Positions 46,441-55,829 of a DNA stretch of 64,000 nucleotides are shown here, piece by piece (positions within the stretch are counted from its first letter, which is position 1; the number at the start of each line of letters is the position of its first letter). The stretch covers positions 149,979 through 213,978 of the forward strand of contig CANTFK010000979.1 in NCBI GenBank assembly GCA_947646735.1, read 5' to 3'. Source of the stretch: Peronospora farinosa (Eukaryota; Oomycota; Peronosporomycetes; Peronosporales; Peronosporaceae). A program made the translations under genes and the position numbers. The notes under the pieces are model-generated. The model had not been told where the DNA came from and did not search any database. It saw only the letters and a list, made by a program, of their open reading frames with translations.

Positions 46441-46594
46441 TAAAACGATCGAATAATTTGAAAGGGATCGATCAAAGAAATGTCGTCGATCCACAATCCT
46501 GCGCTCCGATTGGTCAATAAGGCATGCGAGATGGTTGGAAGAGGGAGTAACGGTGTGAAGAACACAGAAGAATATGGATCGAAAGGGTACTGGG

Positions 46595-47638
46595 TGTGGA
46601 CCACACACCACAGTCGCGATCCAGGAGGATCGGATCGAAACCTCGATCCAGAAAGAAGATCGCAAAGCGTAACCAGTTGAAGATCGATACGCAACCTCGA
46701 TCCAGAAACAGGATCGACAAAACCGGATCGACAAAACCGGATCGACAAAACCAGATCGACAAAACTGGATCAACAAAACTGGATCGACAAAACTGGATCG
46801 ACAAAACAGGATCGACAAAACTGGATCGACAAAACAGGATCGACAAAACAGGATCGACAAAACAGGATCGACAAAACAGGATCGACAAAACTGGATCGAC
46901 AAAACTGGATCGACAAAACAGGATCGACAAAACAGGATCGACAAAACCGGATCGACACAGTGTTTGAAGTGGACCACATAGCAAGTCTGATTTATTTCCA
47001 AGAAGGCGACACGCGGCAGTAGATCCTGGGCTACCGATAGGCAAGATGATAGGTTTTGGGTATTTGATTGGTTAACATTAAACAGAGTTTCTTTTACTTC
47101 GAACTACGCACGCAGACTTCTCTTCCGGGTGGGAAAATTTTTGGCCCCCCGACGATCAAGAACTTCTGCCACCAGTACCTACAAGTAATATCCCTGGATT
47201 GTTTGGCCAGGGATTACAAGACCTCTCACAAACAAACTTCGCCCGCGATTGGACGCAGTATCACGTAAAGGACAAGGCACAAGATCGCGAGACGGCTCAA
47301 GTGGTCAGAAGGTCAAGTATAACAAGTGGATCAAGTATCTACATTTTTGGACAAGGCGATCTCAAAAGAGATCAGGGCGACTCGTATAGAGCCCCCCCAA
47401 GTAACCCTCGATCGCGTGAAGATTCCCGCGTGATCGAACCCCAACCAATCCCAACCACGGTCAAGTTTAGCATCAACTCGAGTCCACCGAGAAGAGTGCT
47501 ACCCGCTCTACCGTGACACAAGGTGAGGAAGGAATTGCTATACACGGAAACGAAGTACCCCCTCCGATAGTCGGTTGTCCGGGCGCCAGTGGAGATTCAG
47601 GGTCACATCAGCAATTTTGCGAATCCCGCTCCACCACA
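46595..47638 (+). repeat. 5' LTR (short form, about 1.04 kb)
   Basis: It begins at or before TGTGGACCAC. A 14-bp minisatellite lies at 46703-46957. The stretch 46965-47638 matches 61838-62514 at roughly 85-90% by eye. It ends with CA immediately before the gag ATG. TGGTGCGCG just after the LTR is in the right place for a primer-binding site, but I cannot match it to a tRNA. Weak similarity to the other copy continues some way left of 46595, so the true LTR may be longer. Confidence 0.7.
46703..46957 (+). repeat. 14-bp minisatellite in the 5' LTR
   Basis: About 18 tandem units of GGATCGACAAAACN, where N is A, C or T. Open frames across it on both strands are by-products of the repetition. Confidence 0.95.
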
Positions 47639-48643
47639 ATGGTGCGCGTGCCTGGATCTTCTGGTGACTCGGGATTTCACCATGAGTTCCTGAGAGAAGA
47701 TGTCAAGATCAAGACTGAACCTGGGATTGAAGCGTCAGAGGCAGAGGGATCGCCGCAGACGCGTGAAGAAAAAGGATCCCCGGATCATCAGCGTTTTGGG
47801 AGGGGCGCAGATGAGCAGAAAACAAAAGAGGAAGATCGATCGCTCGATCTGGAAGAAAAACCTCTACCCCCTCCCCAGGTCCCTTTGGGGACCCCTGCGA
47901 ATCACGTTGCAAAACGAGATTCGCGAGATGAAAATCTTTCAGTTAAAACTGAGAGAAATTCATCCAAAACCATTCCTGCAAAACCTAAGAAGAAAGAGTC
48001 GAAGAATTCACAGGTGCGGATGAAGGCACCACGATCACAACTCGACGTTCGGACGAAGAAATCGGAAGATTGTGGTGTCCAAGGAAAAGAGTCGGCCGAT
48101 CACGGATCGAAAACCGAAAGATCGACGAACATGGAAGAATTGGAACGGTGTTTTCACCAAAAAGAACTAAAGACTTTGCTATCTAGCGATCCAGTTCTCA
48201 AGATATTGAAGCCAAAGCTAATCGGATTATTACAAGGACCGGTATCAGCTCCGGTAGAAACACCGAACCAATTGGAAGCGATTCGTCGTTTGTTGAAGTT
48301 ACTCAAGGAAGCTGGATTCACCGCTGGAGCGTTTGATGCGCAGACATTGCTGGATTGTGATCATGATCAAGTAATTAAAGCAGGACGATCGTTGTTCGAG
48401 GCGTTAATCCCTCTCACTGGGAAGTACCAAGCGATCGTGCCAGCCACTGAGACATATCAAACGGGCTCATCACAGTATGCATCGGCAGAATCGGAGGCGG
48501 ATTCAGGAGAATCAATTCCCATTCAACGGATGTCGTTGGGACCGTCTGGTGCGGCGTTTATACGTGAAAGATCGACGCCGATCGAAACGGGAGCGAAATC
48601 GGCTGATGTACCCATGGTCCGAGAAATGAATCCATTTGGATAA
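47639..48643 (+). CDS. gag: gag, N-terminal part
   Basis: The ATG at 47639 is the first base after the LTR end; the frame is also open upstream into the LTR. 334 aa, then TAA at 48641-48643. The protein is rich in Lys, Glu, Ser and Asp (for example KPKKKESKNSQ) with a more ordered helical part near residues 160-270 (PVLKILKPKLIGLL, IRRLLKLLKEAGF). The next 454 codons downstream are the same frame, so this is most likely the front of one gag gene cut by a nonsense change. No known domain is recognised in this part. Confidence 0.6.
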   Translation: MVRVPGSSGDSGFHHEFLREDVKIKTEPGIEASEAEGSPQTREEKGSPDHQRFGRGADEQKTKEEDRSLDLEEKPLPPPQVPLGTPANHVAKRDSRDENLSVKTERNSSKTIPAKPKKKESKNSQVRMKAPRSQLDVRTKKSEDCGVQGKESADHGSKTERSTNMEELERCFHQKELKTLLSSDPVLKILKPKLIGLLQGPVSAPVETPNQLEAIRRLLKLLKEAGFTAGAFDAQTLLDCDHDQVIKAGRSLFEALIPLTGKYQAIVPATETYQTGSSQYASAESEADSGESIPIQRMSLGPSGAAFIRERSTPIETGAKSADVPMVREMNPFG

Positions 48644-50005
48644 AACCAGCTGGATTCCTATTTTAAAGCAGCCATGAAGAAGTACGAAGACGATCAACGG
48701 ATTTTAGCTCTACCAAATGCTAATCGATCAAGGATCAACGCCACTCCTCAAATGATGAATATTCCAGACGTGGAGATGGAGTCAGTTGGATCGCGTCATA
48801 GTCGATCCAATATTGGCGATCCGCTGGATTTAGGACTCGAGGATCTAAGGCGACCGTTGGTGGCAGCTGCAGAAGCTATGCCAAGTGGTGGGTTCACTAC
48901 GCAACGAATTCGTGTATCGGCGATCGCAGATCTGAAAGAGTTCACTGGGCGAGACAGAGACGAAGATCGAGCTAGAAGCTGGATCAGCAAGGTCAAATCT
49001 GCTTTCTTACGTGATCAAGCTCCTGACAACGAAAAGTGTCTCGTATTTGGAGATCTGCTGACGGGACCAGCAAGAAACTGGTATAGCCAGCTGAGCCGAT
49101 CGACTCGTCATCACTGGAAATCTCTATTGGAAAGTTTCATGATACAATATGGAGGGTATGGTGTATCTGTTGGAAGACAGTATTACCATGCAAGGAAACA
49201 ATCGAATGAAACTCCATTGGAATATCTTTATCGATTAAATGTGGCAGCGATCAGAGCAAAAATTTCAATTCGAGAGGGAACGCCAGCTACCAGACGTGAA
49301 CATGTGGAACATTTTATTGAGACACTGGATGATCGCGATCTGGCGAAACAGTTGACTTTATTACGTTTGGACGATGCTGACGACATGGAAGAAACTCTAC
49401 GTGCGTATCAACGTATGGAGATTCGTCAAGGCAAGGCATCGATGGGATCCAATAAATTTCGTCAACGAGCCGCCCCTGCACCCGATCAAGCGGCATCGAA
49501 ACCGGCTCGTGCAGTGAGAGCGATCCATATCGAAAACGGTAACAGTGGATCAGAGTCGGAATCGAGTGGATCTGAAGTAGAAGTGGATCGACGCCGCGTG
49601 TTTTCCGCGATGACGCATGCCCCAGCTGAAAAGCCGAGAGATTATCGTGATCGACAGAATGAGAGTGACAATCGTGATCGACAGAATGTGATCGACAATC
49701 GTGATCGACAGAATGTGATCGATCAAGGCAAAGGTCATGGTCACACTGACCCACCAAGAGCCTGCACCCATTGCGGATCGAAGAAACATGACGATCGTGG
49801 ATGTTGGAAGCGGTTGACCTGTCAGAAATGTGGGCGCAAAGGACATCCTTCAGACAAGTGTTTTTTCGTGTGTACTGCCTGTGGAGAGATGCACGAAGGA
49901 GGAAAATGCCCGATGGAAGAATTTTATAATCTAATTCGCCAATGGTACGTGCCGACCAAACACGCTGGGATGCTTCCGCCGAAGGCAGAGGAGATGTTAA
50001 ACTAG
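48644..50005 (+). CDS. gag: gag, capsid and zinc-knuckle nucleocapsid part
   Basis: In frame with the ORF ending at 48643. The first internal ATG is 48674 (443 aa to TAG at 50003-50005). Counted from that ATG, residues about 75-250 are a Retrotrans_gag capsid domain (FTGRDRDEDRARSWI, GPARNWYSQL, ETPLEYLYRLNVAA). Residues 364-412 hold three zinc knuckles: two CX2CX4HX4C and one CX2CX3HX4C. Known role: coating and packaging element RNA in a cytoplasmic particle. It overlaps the pol frame, which lies one base back, and ends exactly after the heptamer GTTAAAC. Confidence 0.88.
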   Translation, partial: NQLDSYFKAAMKKYEDDQRILALPNANRSRINATPQMMNIPDVEMESVGSRHSRSNIGDPLDLGLEDLRRPLVAAAEAMPSGGFTTQRIRVSAIADLKEFTGRDRDEDRARSWISKVKSAFLRDQAPDNEKCLVFGDLLTGPARNWYSQLSRSTRHHWKSLLESFMIQYGGYGVSVGRQYYHARKQSNETPLEYLYRLNVAAIRAKISIREGTPATRREHVEHFIETLDDRDLAKQLTLLRLDDADDMEETLRAYQRMEIRQGKASMGSNKFRQRAAPAPDQAASKPARAVRAIHIENGNSGSESESSGSEVEVDRRRVFSAMTHAPAEKPRDYRDRQNESDNRDRQNVIDNRDRQNVIDQGKGHGHTDPPRACTHCGSKKHDDRGCWKRLTCQKCGRKGHPSDKCFFVCTACGEMHEGGKCPMEEFYNLIRQWYVPTKHAGMLPPKAEEMLN

Positions 50006-53000
50006 GACGCTCGCCAGGTTGGAATCTGGTACGAGCCGAGCGTTCTAGGCTCTGCATTTATGCATTTGTTGAAAAGGGATCTACGGATCAAGAAGTTAAC
50101 AAGCGAATCGATCCGATCAATACATGTGAGGATTCAAATCATTTGCGTTATATTTCAAGTGTCGCGAAAGTTGATGAATTTTCCCGATCGCCGGCCAAGA
50201 TGGAGCTCGACCTGGCGCCAGGCGAATCACGGGGGTATTGGAAATATCATACCCCAGGAAAGTGGTTCAAGCAGGCCAAGGCAGTGGGCAAGATCAACAA
50301 TGAGAAGGCCACTATGCTGTTTGATTCTGGAGCCGAAGTCTCGATCGTCGACACCACCTTTGCTCGTAAGGTAGGATGTGTCATTGACGAGAGCCAAAGG
50401 CAAGAATGCATTGGAATTGGCGAGAATACCTATATGACCGAGGGACGAACCAAAATCAAGATCACATTAAATGGATCACTGGTATATTATTTTGACGCCT
50501 GGGTGGGCGATCAAGTTGGTCAAGAAGCGATCTTGGGTATGGATTTTATGGTCCCACCTGGGATTCGCTTGGATCTGGCAGATGGAACACTTTGTTTGCC
50601 GGATGAGGTTAGAATTCAATTGGCTGAACGAAGGCCTTCATACCAAACGAACAGACAGCCGATCACGATCAACGATCAATATGTGGTGATCCCAGTAGGC
50701 GGATCGACGGAATTACGAATCGGTACTGGTGCACCGAATTCTAAGCTTTGGGTGAGACGAGACCCGAGATGGATACCAACAGTCACAACAGGACCGGGGA
50801 AGACTAAATATCTGCAGCTAACTAATCTTAGTGATCGAGAAGTGATTGTGAATCACGGAGCTCCGATAGGTTGGTGGATGGCTGCGGATATGATACCTCG
50901 ATCACCTGGATATGTCTCGGTGGGGTCGCGTCGATATAATGAGTGGCAGACTCTGGCCTATGAAGCAACTACAGATCGGAAGGAAGAATTCACTGATGAG
51001 CCAACAGGACCACTAGTTGATCACCCGTCGTATCCACTACCAACTAAGATTTTGATGCGTCCAAAGAAGGGAGAGAACGAGAAGATCGCAAAAGTGGAGA
51101 AAATTGCATCGCAATCGGATAAGGAAACGATCAACGTGGGAGTAAATCAAGATAGTACAGAAGATCAAGGTTATCGTGACAGTGAAGATCATCAGTCAAG
51201 ACGATCACAATTTGTGATCAATATGCTGAAAGAAATCGACAAGGTGGATGGTGTACAAGACCGATCAGGTGAAAGAACCGATATTCGTGATGAAGACATA
51301 ACGGAACAAGACCAAGAACAGTCCACAGGTGTGATCGATGCGACCGGAGAAGTGGGAGAAGTCGATCAGATACCAGATCGATCGGATGAAGCAATCGAAG
51401 ATTTTACGAAGATCGTCGAAGATAACGATCAGGGACAATCCGATCGAGTGGAAAATAAGTTCACAGCGATCGCAACCGAGGATGTCCCAATAGAAGAACC
51501 ATCATCTGAAGAGGCAGTATATTCCCACGAGAGTGGCGATCTGTTTGCCGAAGATGTCGATCAGCATATGGCGGTGTTGCCAGAAATTGTGATGTCTACG
51601 GTGGAAGTATCGATCGACGATATTCAAGTTGGCGACCCTGGAATACCATTGACAGAAGATCAAGAAAAGCTACGACAATTAATTTGGAAGAATCGCCACT
51701 TACTCATAGGGAAAGGTAATGCCCTACCTCCCGCAGCACGTGGAGCAGTTTGTGACATTGATGTTGGAGGAGCTAACCCGATCGCACAGCGAGTGCGACC
51801 TGTGGCACCCAAATTCCGGGAGAAATTAGCTGATTTGATTAAGGGATTATTGTCTGCCAAGATCATTCGGCCATCTACGTCGCCGTGGGCTTCACCAATT
51901 GTAGTGATTATCAAGAAGAATGGCGAAGATATTCGATTATGTATCGATTATCGTAGAGTGAACCAGTTGACACGATTGATGGTATACCCTATGCCATTGA
52001 TCAGTGATTTATTGCAAGATATGGATAAAGCTATGTGGTATTGTTCTTTGGATATGGCGAGTGGATTCTGGGTGGTAGAAATGACAGAGAGAGCGAGGAT
52101 GATTTCTGCATTTATTACACCGTCAGGTTTGTTTGAGTGGTTACGAATGCCATTCGGATTGAAGAATGCTCCTCAAATCTACCAGCGATTGATTGACAAT
52201 GCTCTATATGGGTATTTGAAAATCGGTACAAGTTCTGATTCAATTCCAGCTGAATTGTCAAAGCCGATCGACGTGTTTACTGAAGGTGAACCAGATACTG
52301 ATCCGAGACCATCGGTGTTAGGTCGGCGATCATATATTGACGATATATTGATACCTGCTACATCGTGGACGTCTCTTTATGAGAAGGTGGAACGATTGTT
52401 GGAAGCGTGCAATACGTGGAATTTATCAATCAGTGTGGCTAAGAGTTTTTGGGGACGTCGTAAAGTGGATTACCTGGGTCATCAGGTTTCGCTTGCAGGT
52501 TTAGAAGCTCATCCAAAAGATTTAGAATCTCTGGTGAACGTCCCATTTCCTCGGACGTTGCGATCAATGCAGTCCTTTTTGGGGAGTCTGAATTACTACA
52601 GCCGATTTATTGAGGATTTTGCGATTTATGCATCTGTACTTTATGAGCTGCGGGAGGCAGATTTTCATGAGATCAGCCGGGCTGGGGATGTTCAGATGGT
52701 CCCTAATGGTGCTGGACCAAATTGTGATCGCCAGTCTCGCGACAAGTATAAGATCGATCAGGATTTTAAAAGTGGATCGAGAGATGGCTACATTATCGAT
52801 CCAGAGTCGAATACTGGGGACGATCATGGTTGCGAGGGCAGAAACCGCTGGGAGAAGGCAACGATCGCATTCACTCTATTAAAGGCTAAAATAGCCGCGA
52901 CACCGATCCTGAAACATTTTGATCCAGAACGATCGCCTGTGATTGTGGTGTATGCCAGTAAGTGGGCCATATCAGCGGCGTTACTTCAAGAACACGATGG

Positions 53001-55644
53001 AATCTATTGGCCTGTCACTTTCTCTAGTCGCACGCTGAAGCCTAACGAGATTAATTACGGGATGGTGGAGAAAGAGGTATTAGCTCTCCTCCGGATTCTG
53101 GATATCTGTTACACTATGCTGGTCTCACGAACGATCACAGTGCTTACGAGGCATTCGACGCTGGCTTGGTTATTGCAATCTTCTGGCCTTAACGGGAGGT
53201 TAGGAAGATGGGCTGCTCTCCTATCAAATTGGACATTAGAGATCCGCCGGAGTGAGAAAGGCGAAGACGAGATATTGGGTACCCTAGCTGCGAGTATAAC
53301 TCCCCGTGAAGAAGTGGACGAGATGTTGATCGCAATCGCCCCGCGTAAGCAGCCTCGGCAAACAATCAGTATGCCACCACCCACGGTTGAAGCAGGTGAA
53401 GATCTGTTGGTAGTTAGTTTCGATGGGTCAGCTAGAGTGAAAAGGAAGGGCGGGGCATATAGCGCGATCGTGTGGAAATTACCTGAATGGACGATCGTGG
53501 CTGCCGCTTCTGAATTCGCTACTAATTTGACGGTGAATGAAGCGGAATATCGAGGATTACTTCTCAGCTTGGATCTGCTTGCAGATCAGACCAGGGGACG
53601 TGTAATCATTTGCGGTGACTCGAATTTGGTGATCAGGCAAATGCGTGGAGAGATCGACTGTAAGGCACCGGGTCTACAATTGCTGCGTCATAAAGCTATG
53701 GAGAAACTCCGATCGTGGCCAAACCACGAATTGTTACACATGAAGCGGGACTGGAATCAAAGTGCCGATCGACTAGCAAGTGAAGCTCTACAGCGAGAAA
53801 AGGGTACAATTGTAATTTCGGATCAAGATCGTCAAGACTTGGTTACTCTAAATCGGTTGGACGAGCTGTTGATCCCAAGCCAGGTCGATCAGGTAGTCAA
53901 AGTGGCTGCGATCACTCGATCAGCTGTGAGAAGACGTTGTCAGCCAGAAATTTTGCAGGAAGAAATCGTGCAGCAAATGCGGGTCGATCGCATAAGACAA
54001 GCTCAAGACGAAGAATGTTGGATATCTAACTTGAAGACATATTTGGTCGGGGATGTTGCGACGCTAACAGCGGACGAAGCGAAGAGCTGCGCCCGGATCG
54101 CATCCGATTACGAAGTGGACCTAAGTGGACTATTATTTTTCTGCCATGGAGCGAACGCGAAATCTGAAGATCGTAACGAGTTGGTTCGCTTGGTAATTCC
54201 GGAGTTATTGCAGCAGGATGTTTTACATCATTACCATACGAGTCTGGAAGGTGGTCACCAAGGGATTGGTCGAACCTACCAACGGATAAAATTGAATTTC
54301 CACTGGCGAGGGTTGTACCGCAGTGTGCAGCGATATGTAGGCGAATGTGTGGATTGTGAAACAGGCAAGGGGCGGCCATCTGATCATGGAGGATCACCAG
54401 GAAATTTACAGGCGACTTATCCGTTTCAAATTTTGGCTATGGATCATATTCCGTCACTACCGCGATCTTTCAAAGGAAATACGGAGTTGTTACTATGGGT
54501 TGATCTGTTTTCAGGCTATGTGATCGCAAAGGCCAGTTCGTCCCGGACTGCACAGACGATCGCAGAAAACTACGAAGAGTGTGTTTTCCGACGGTTTGGT
54601 GCAAGTGAGGCGATACGCCACGATCGAGAGCCAGGATTCATGTCTGACTTCTTTCGTGCGTTTAATCGGATCGCGGGGCAGAAACAACGAGCTACCATGG
54701 CATATAGACCACAAGCAAATGGCACGGCAGAGCGCATGGTCCAAACGTTGACACGATCAATCAAGATGTATGTAACGGATGAGAACCAGAAAGACTGGGA
54801 CGAGTATGCAGAAAGGCTGACTTTCGCGATCAATACTGCCCAAGATCGTGTCCGTGGAGATACCCCGTTTTATCTGATTCACGGTTGGGACCCGCGATCG
54901 ACCTTGGAGGCGGCCCTACCGTTAGGGAGCACCAAAGCGCGTGATCGTGATCCAAGGCGATGGCGATACGGCATACAACGCCACTATCAACGGGCAAGGT
55001 CGGCAGTGAACGACCGGTTGAAACTTGCGATACAAGACCGATCTGATCGACATAATGCAGATCACGATCGTTTTGAGGTGGATCGTGGATCACAGGTGTG
55101 GCTCTATCTGGATCGCGTCAAAGAAGGATATGCTCGGAAGTTAGCCCATATGTGGCACGGACCGTTTCGGGTAGCCGATAAATGTGGCGATCACGCAGTA
55201 CGATTGGAGATCGCGGGTACGCCATACAGGCTATTCCCGGTGGTCCATGTGTCTAAGTTGAAACAAGTTAGAGTGTTCCCAGAACGCCCTACAAATTTGT
55301 TGAATGTGGATGAAGCAGATCGAGTGGATTTTGATGAAGCGTTACTGCCGGAAGACAGCTGGAATGGTGAGCTAGAGGAAGGTGAATACGAAGTGGAAAA
55401 AATCGTGGATGTGCGATCGGGTCGAAGAACGCGCTATGGTCGGGTGCATCGCCAGCTTTTAGTGAAGTGGAAGGGTTATAACGATCCTGAATGGGTGGAT
55501 GAAGCAGATTTGAATTGTGGTGCTTTGTTGCAAGAGTTCGATCGCGATCGAGCTAGCCGAAATCGTTTTGAGGTGATGCAATCGCACGAGGAGGAGTCTC
55601 GTGGTAAAGGACGATTGGATTGTTGGAGTGGTGAAAATATGTAA
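49942..55644 (+). CDS. pol: pol: protease, RT, dual RNase H, integrase, chromodomain
   Basis: 1900 codons intact; the frame is open from 49930 and is probably entered by -1 frameshift at 50002, not by its own ATG at 49942. Residues from that ATG: protease DSGA 128-131 and ILGMDF 197-202. RT about 580-850 with SYIDDIL (YIDD at about 798-801). First RNase H around 1000 has VYAS at residue 1004 where Gypsy elements have DAS, so a catalytic Asp is lost. Second, plant/archaeal-type RNase H has D1161 (FDGSA), E1202 (EAEY), D1226 (GDSN) and D1276 (SADRLA). Integrase His/Cys finger is at about 1430-1480; core D1501, D1561, E1597, exactly DD35E. A GPF/Y-like segment follows. A chromodomain lies at about 1815-1870 (YEVEKIVDVR, LLVKWKGY, PEWVDEADL). 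Looks enzymatically competent. Confidence 0.93.
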   Translation: MVRADQTRWDASAEGRGDVKLGRSPGWNLVRAERSRLCIYAFVEKGSTDQEVNKRIDPINTCEDSNHLRYISSVAKVDEFSRSPAKMELDLAPGESRGYWKYHTPGKWFKQAKAVGKINNEKATMLFDSGAEVSIVDTTFARKVGCVIDESQRQECIGIGENTYMTEGRTKIKITLNGSLVYYFDAWVGDQVGQEAILGMDFMVPPGIRLDLADGTLCLPDEVRIQLAERRPSYQTNRQPITINDQYVVIPVGGSTELRIGTGAPNSKLWVRRDPRWIPTVTTGPGKTKYLQLTNLSDREVIVNHGAPIGWWMAADMIPRSPGYVSVGSRRYNEWQTLAYEATTDRKEEFTDEPTGPLVDHPSYPLPTKILMRPKKGENEKIAKVEKIASQSDKETINVGVNQDSTEDQGYRDSEDHQSRRSQFVINMLKEIDKVDGVQDRSGERTDIRDEDITEQDQEQSTGVIDATGEVGEVDQIPDRSDEAIEDFTKIVEDNDQGQSDRVENKFTAIATEDVPIEEPSSEEAVYSHESGDLFAEDVDQHMAVLPEIVMSTVEVSIDDIQVGDPGIPLTEDQEKLRQLIWKNRHLLIGKGNALPPAARGAVCDIDVGGANPIAQRVRPVAPKFREKLADLIKGLLSAKIIRPSTSPWASPIVVIIKKNGEDIRLCIDYRRVNQLTRLMVYPMPLISDLLQDMDKAMWYCSLDMASGFWVVEMTERARMISAFITPSGLFEWLRMPFGLKNAPQIYQRLIDNALYGYLKIGTSSDSIPAELSKPIDVFTEGEPDTDPRPSVLGRRSYIDDILIPATSWTSLYEKVERLLEACNTWNLSISVAKSFWGRRKVDYLGHQVSLAGLEAHPKDLESLVNVPFPRTLRSMQSFLGSLNYYSRFIEDFAIYASVLYELREADFHEISRAGDVQMVPNGAGPNCDRQSRDKYKIDQDFKSGSRDGYIIDPESNTGDDHGCEGRNRWEKATIAFTLLKAKIAATPILKHFDPERSPVIVVYASKWAISAALLQEHDGIYWPVTFSSRTLKPNEINYGMVEKEVLALLRILDICYTMLVSRTITVLTRHSTLAWLLQSSGLNGRLGRWAALLSNWTLEIRRSEKGEDEILGTLAASITPREEVDEMLIAIAPRKQPRQTISMPPPTVEAGEDLLVVSFDGSARVKRKGGAYSAIVWKLPEWTIVAAASEFATNLTVNEAEYRGLLLSLDLLADQTRGRVIICGDSNLVIRQMRGEIDCKAPGLQLLRHKAMEKLRSWPNHELLHMKRDWNQSADRLASEALQREKGTIVISDQDRQDLVTLNRLDELLIPSQVDQVVKVAAITRSAVRRRCQPEILQEEIVQQMRVDRIRQAQDEECWISNLKTYLVGDVATLTADEAKSCARIASDYEVDLSGLLFFCHGANAKSEDRNELVRLVIPELLQQDVLHHYHTSLEGGHQGIGRTYQRIKLNFHWRGLYRSVQRYVGECVDCETGKGRPSDHGGSPGNLQATYPFQILAMDHIPSLPRSFKGNTELLLWVDLFSGYVIAKASSSRTAQTIAENYEECVFRRFGASEAIRHDREPGFMSDFFRAFNRIAGQKQRATMAYRPQANGTAERMVQTLTRSIKMYVTDENQKDWDEYAERLTFAINTAQDRVRGDTPFYLIHGWDPRSTLEAALPLGSTKARDRDPRRWRYGIQRHYQRARSAVNDRLKLAIQDRSDRHNADHDRFEVDRGSQVWLYLDRVKEGYARKLAHMWHGPFRVADKCGDHAVRLEIAGTPYRLFPVVHVSKLKQVRVFPERPTNLLNVDEADRVDFDEALLPEDSWNGELEEGEYEVEKIVDVRSGRRTRYGRVHRQLLVKWKGYNDPEWVDEADLNCGALLQEFDRDRASRNRFEVMQSHEEESRGKGRLDCWSGENM
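49996..50048 (+). promoter_or_regulatory. Candidate -1 programmed ribosomal frameshift signal
   Basis: The heptamer GTTAAAC (49996-50002) is in the gag frame as G TTA AAC and directly precedes the gag stop TAG. A -1 slip reads GTT AAA CTA and enters pol. GUUAAAC is a known functional slip site (equine arteritis virus). Downstream, 50002-50013 pairs with 50037-50048 (12 bp, one G-U), and CCAG 50014-50017 pairs with CTGG 50026-50029. In the inverted copy (46353-46359 and onward) the heptamer is kept. The stop is TAA, and the partner base of the changed G has also changed (G-C to A-U), which supports real pairing. With a normal spacer of about five bases, the first base pairs would be opened by the ribosome. 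Confidence 0.72.
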
Positions 55645-55730
55645 GAGGGTTACATATGTAGGTGGAAAGGAATATATGTGGAGTGAGTATAGTGGTCACG
55701 AAATCAAAGATGGAGAAAGGGGATCACTAT

Positions 55731-55760
55731 GAAAGAAAAAAAGAAAGAAGAAGAGGAGGA
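55731..55760 (+). other. 30-base pure polypurine tract
   Basis: Thirty consecutive A/G bases followed by TTTTGAAC. LTR elements prime plus-strand DNA at such a tract next to the 3' LTR. Here it lies 87 bases after the pol stop but 2.37 kb before the conventional LTR start at 58129. Either another site primes, or the real LTR starts near 55764 and contains the antisense ORF. Confidence 0.6.
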
Positions 55761-55829
55761 TTTTGAACGCGATCAACGGAACAAGGTGAAAACTATATGA
55801 AGATCGTGTTGATGTTATGGATCACAAAG

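Noticed and set aside
46426..47044. Overlapping frames of 120-190 codons on both strands
   Set aside because: They are translations of the 14-bp minisatellite and LTR with no family resemblance.
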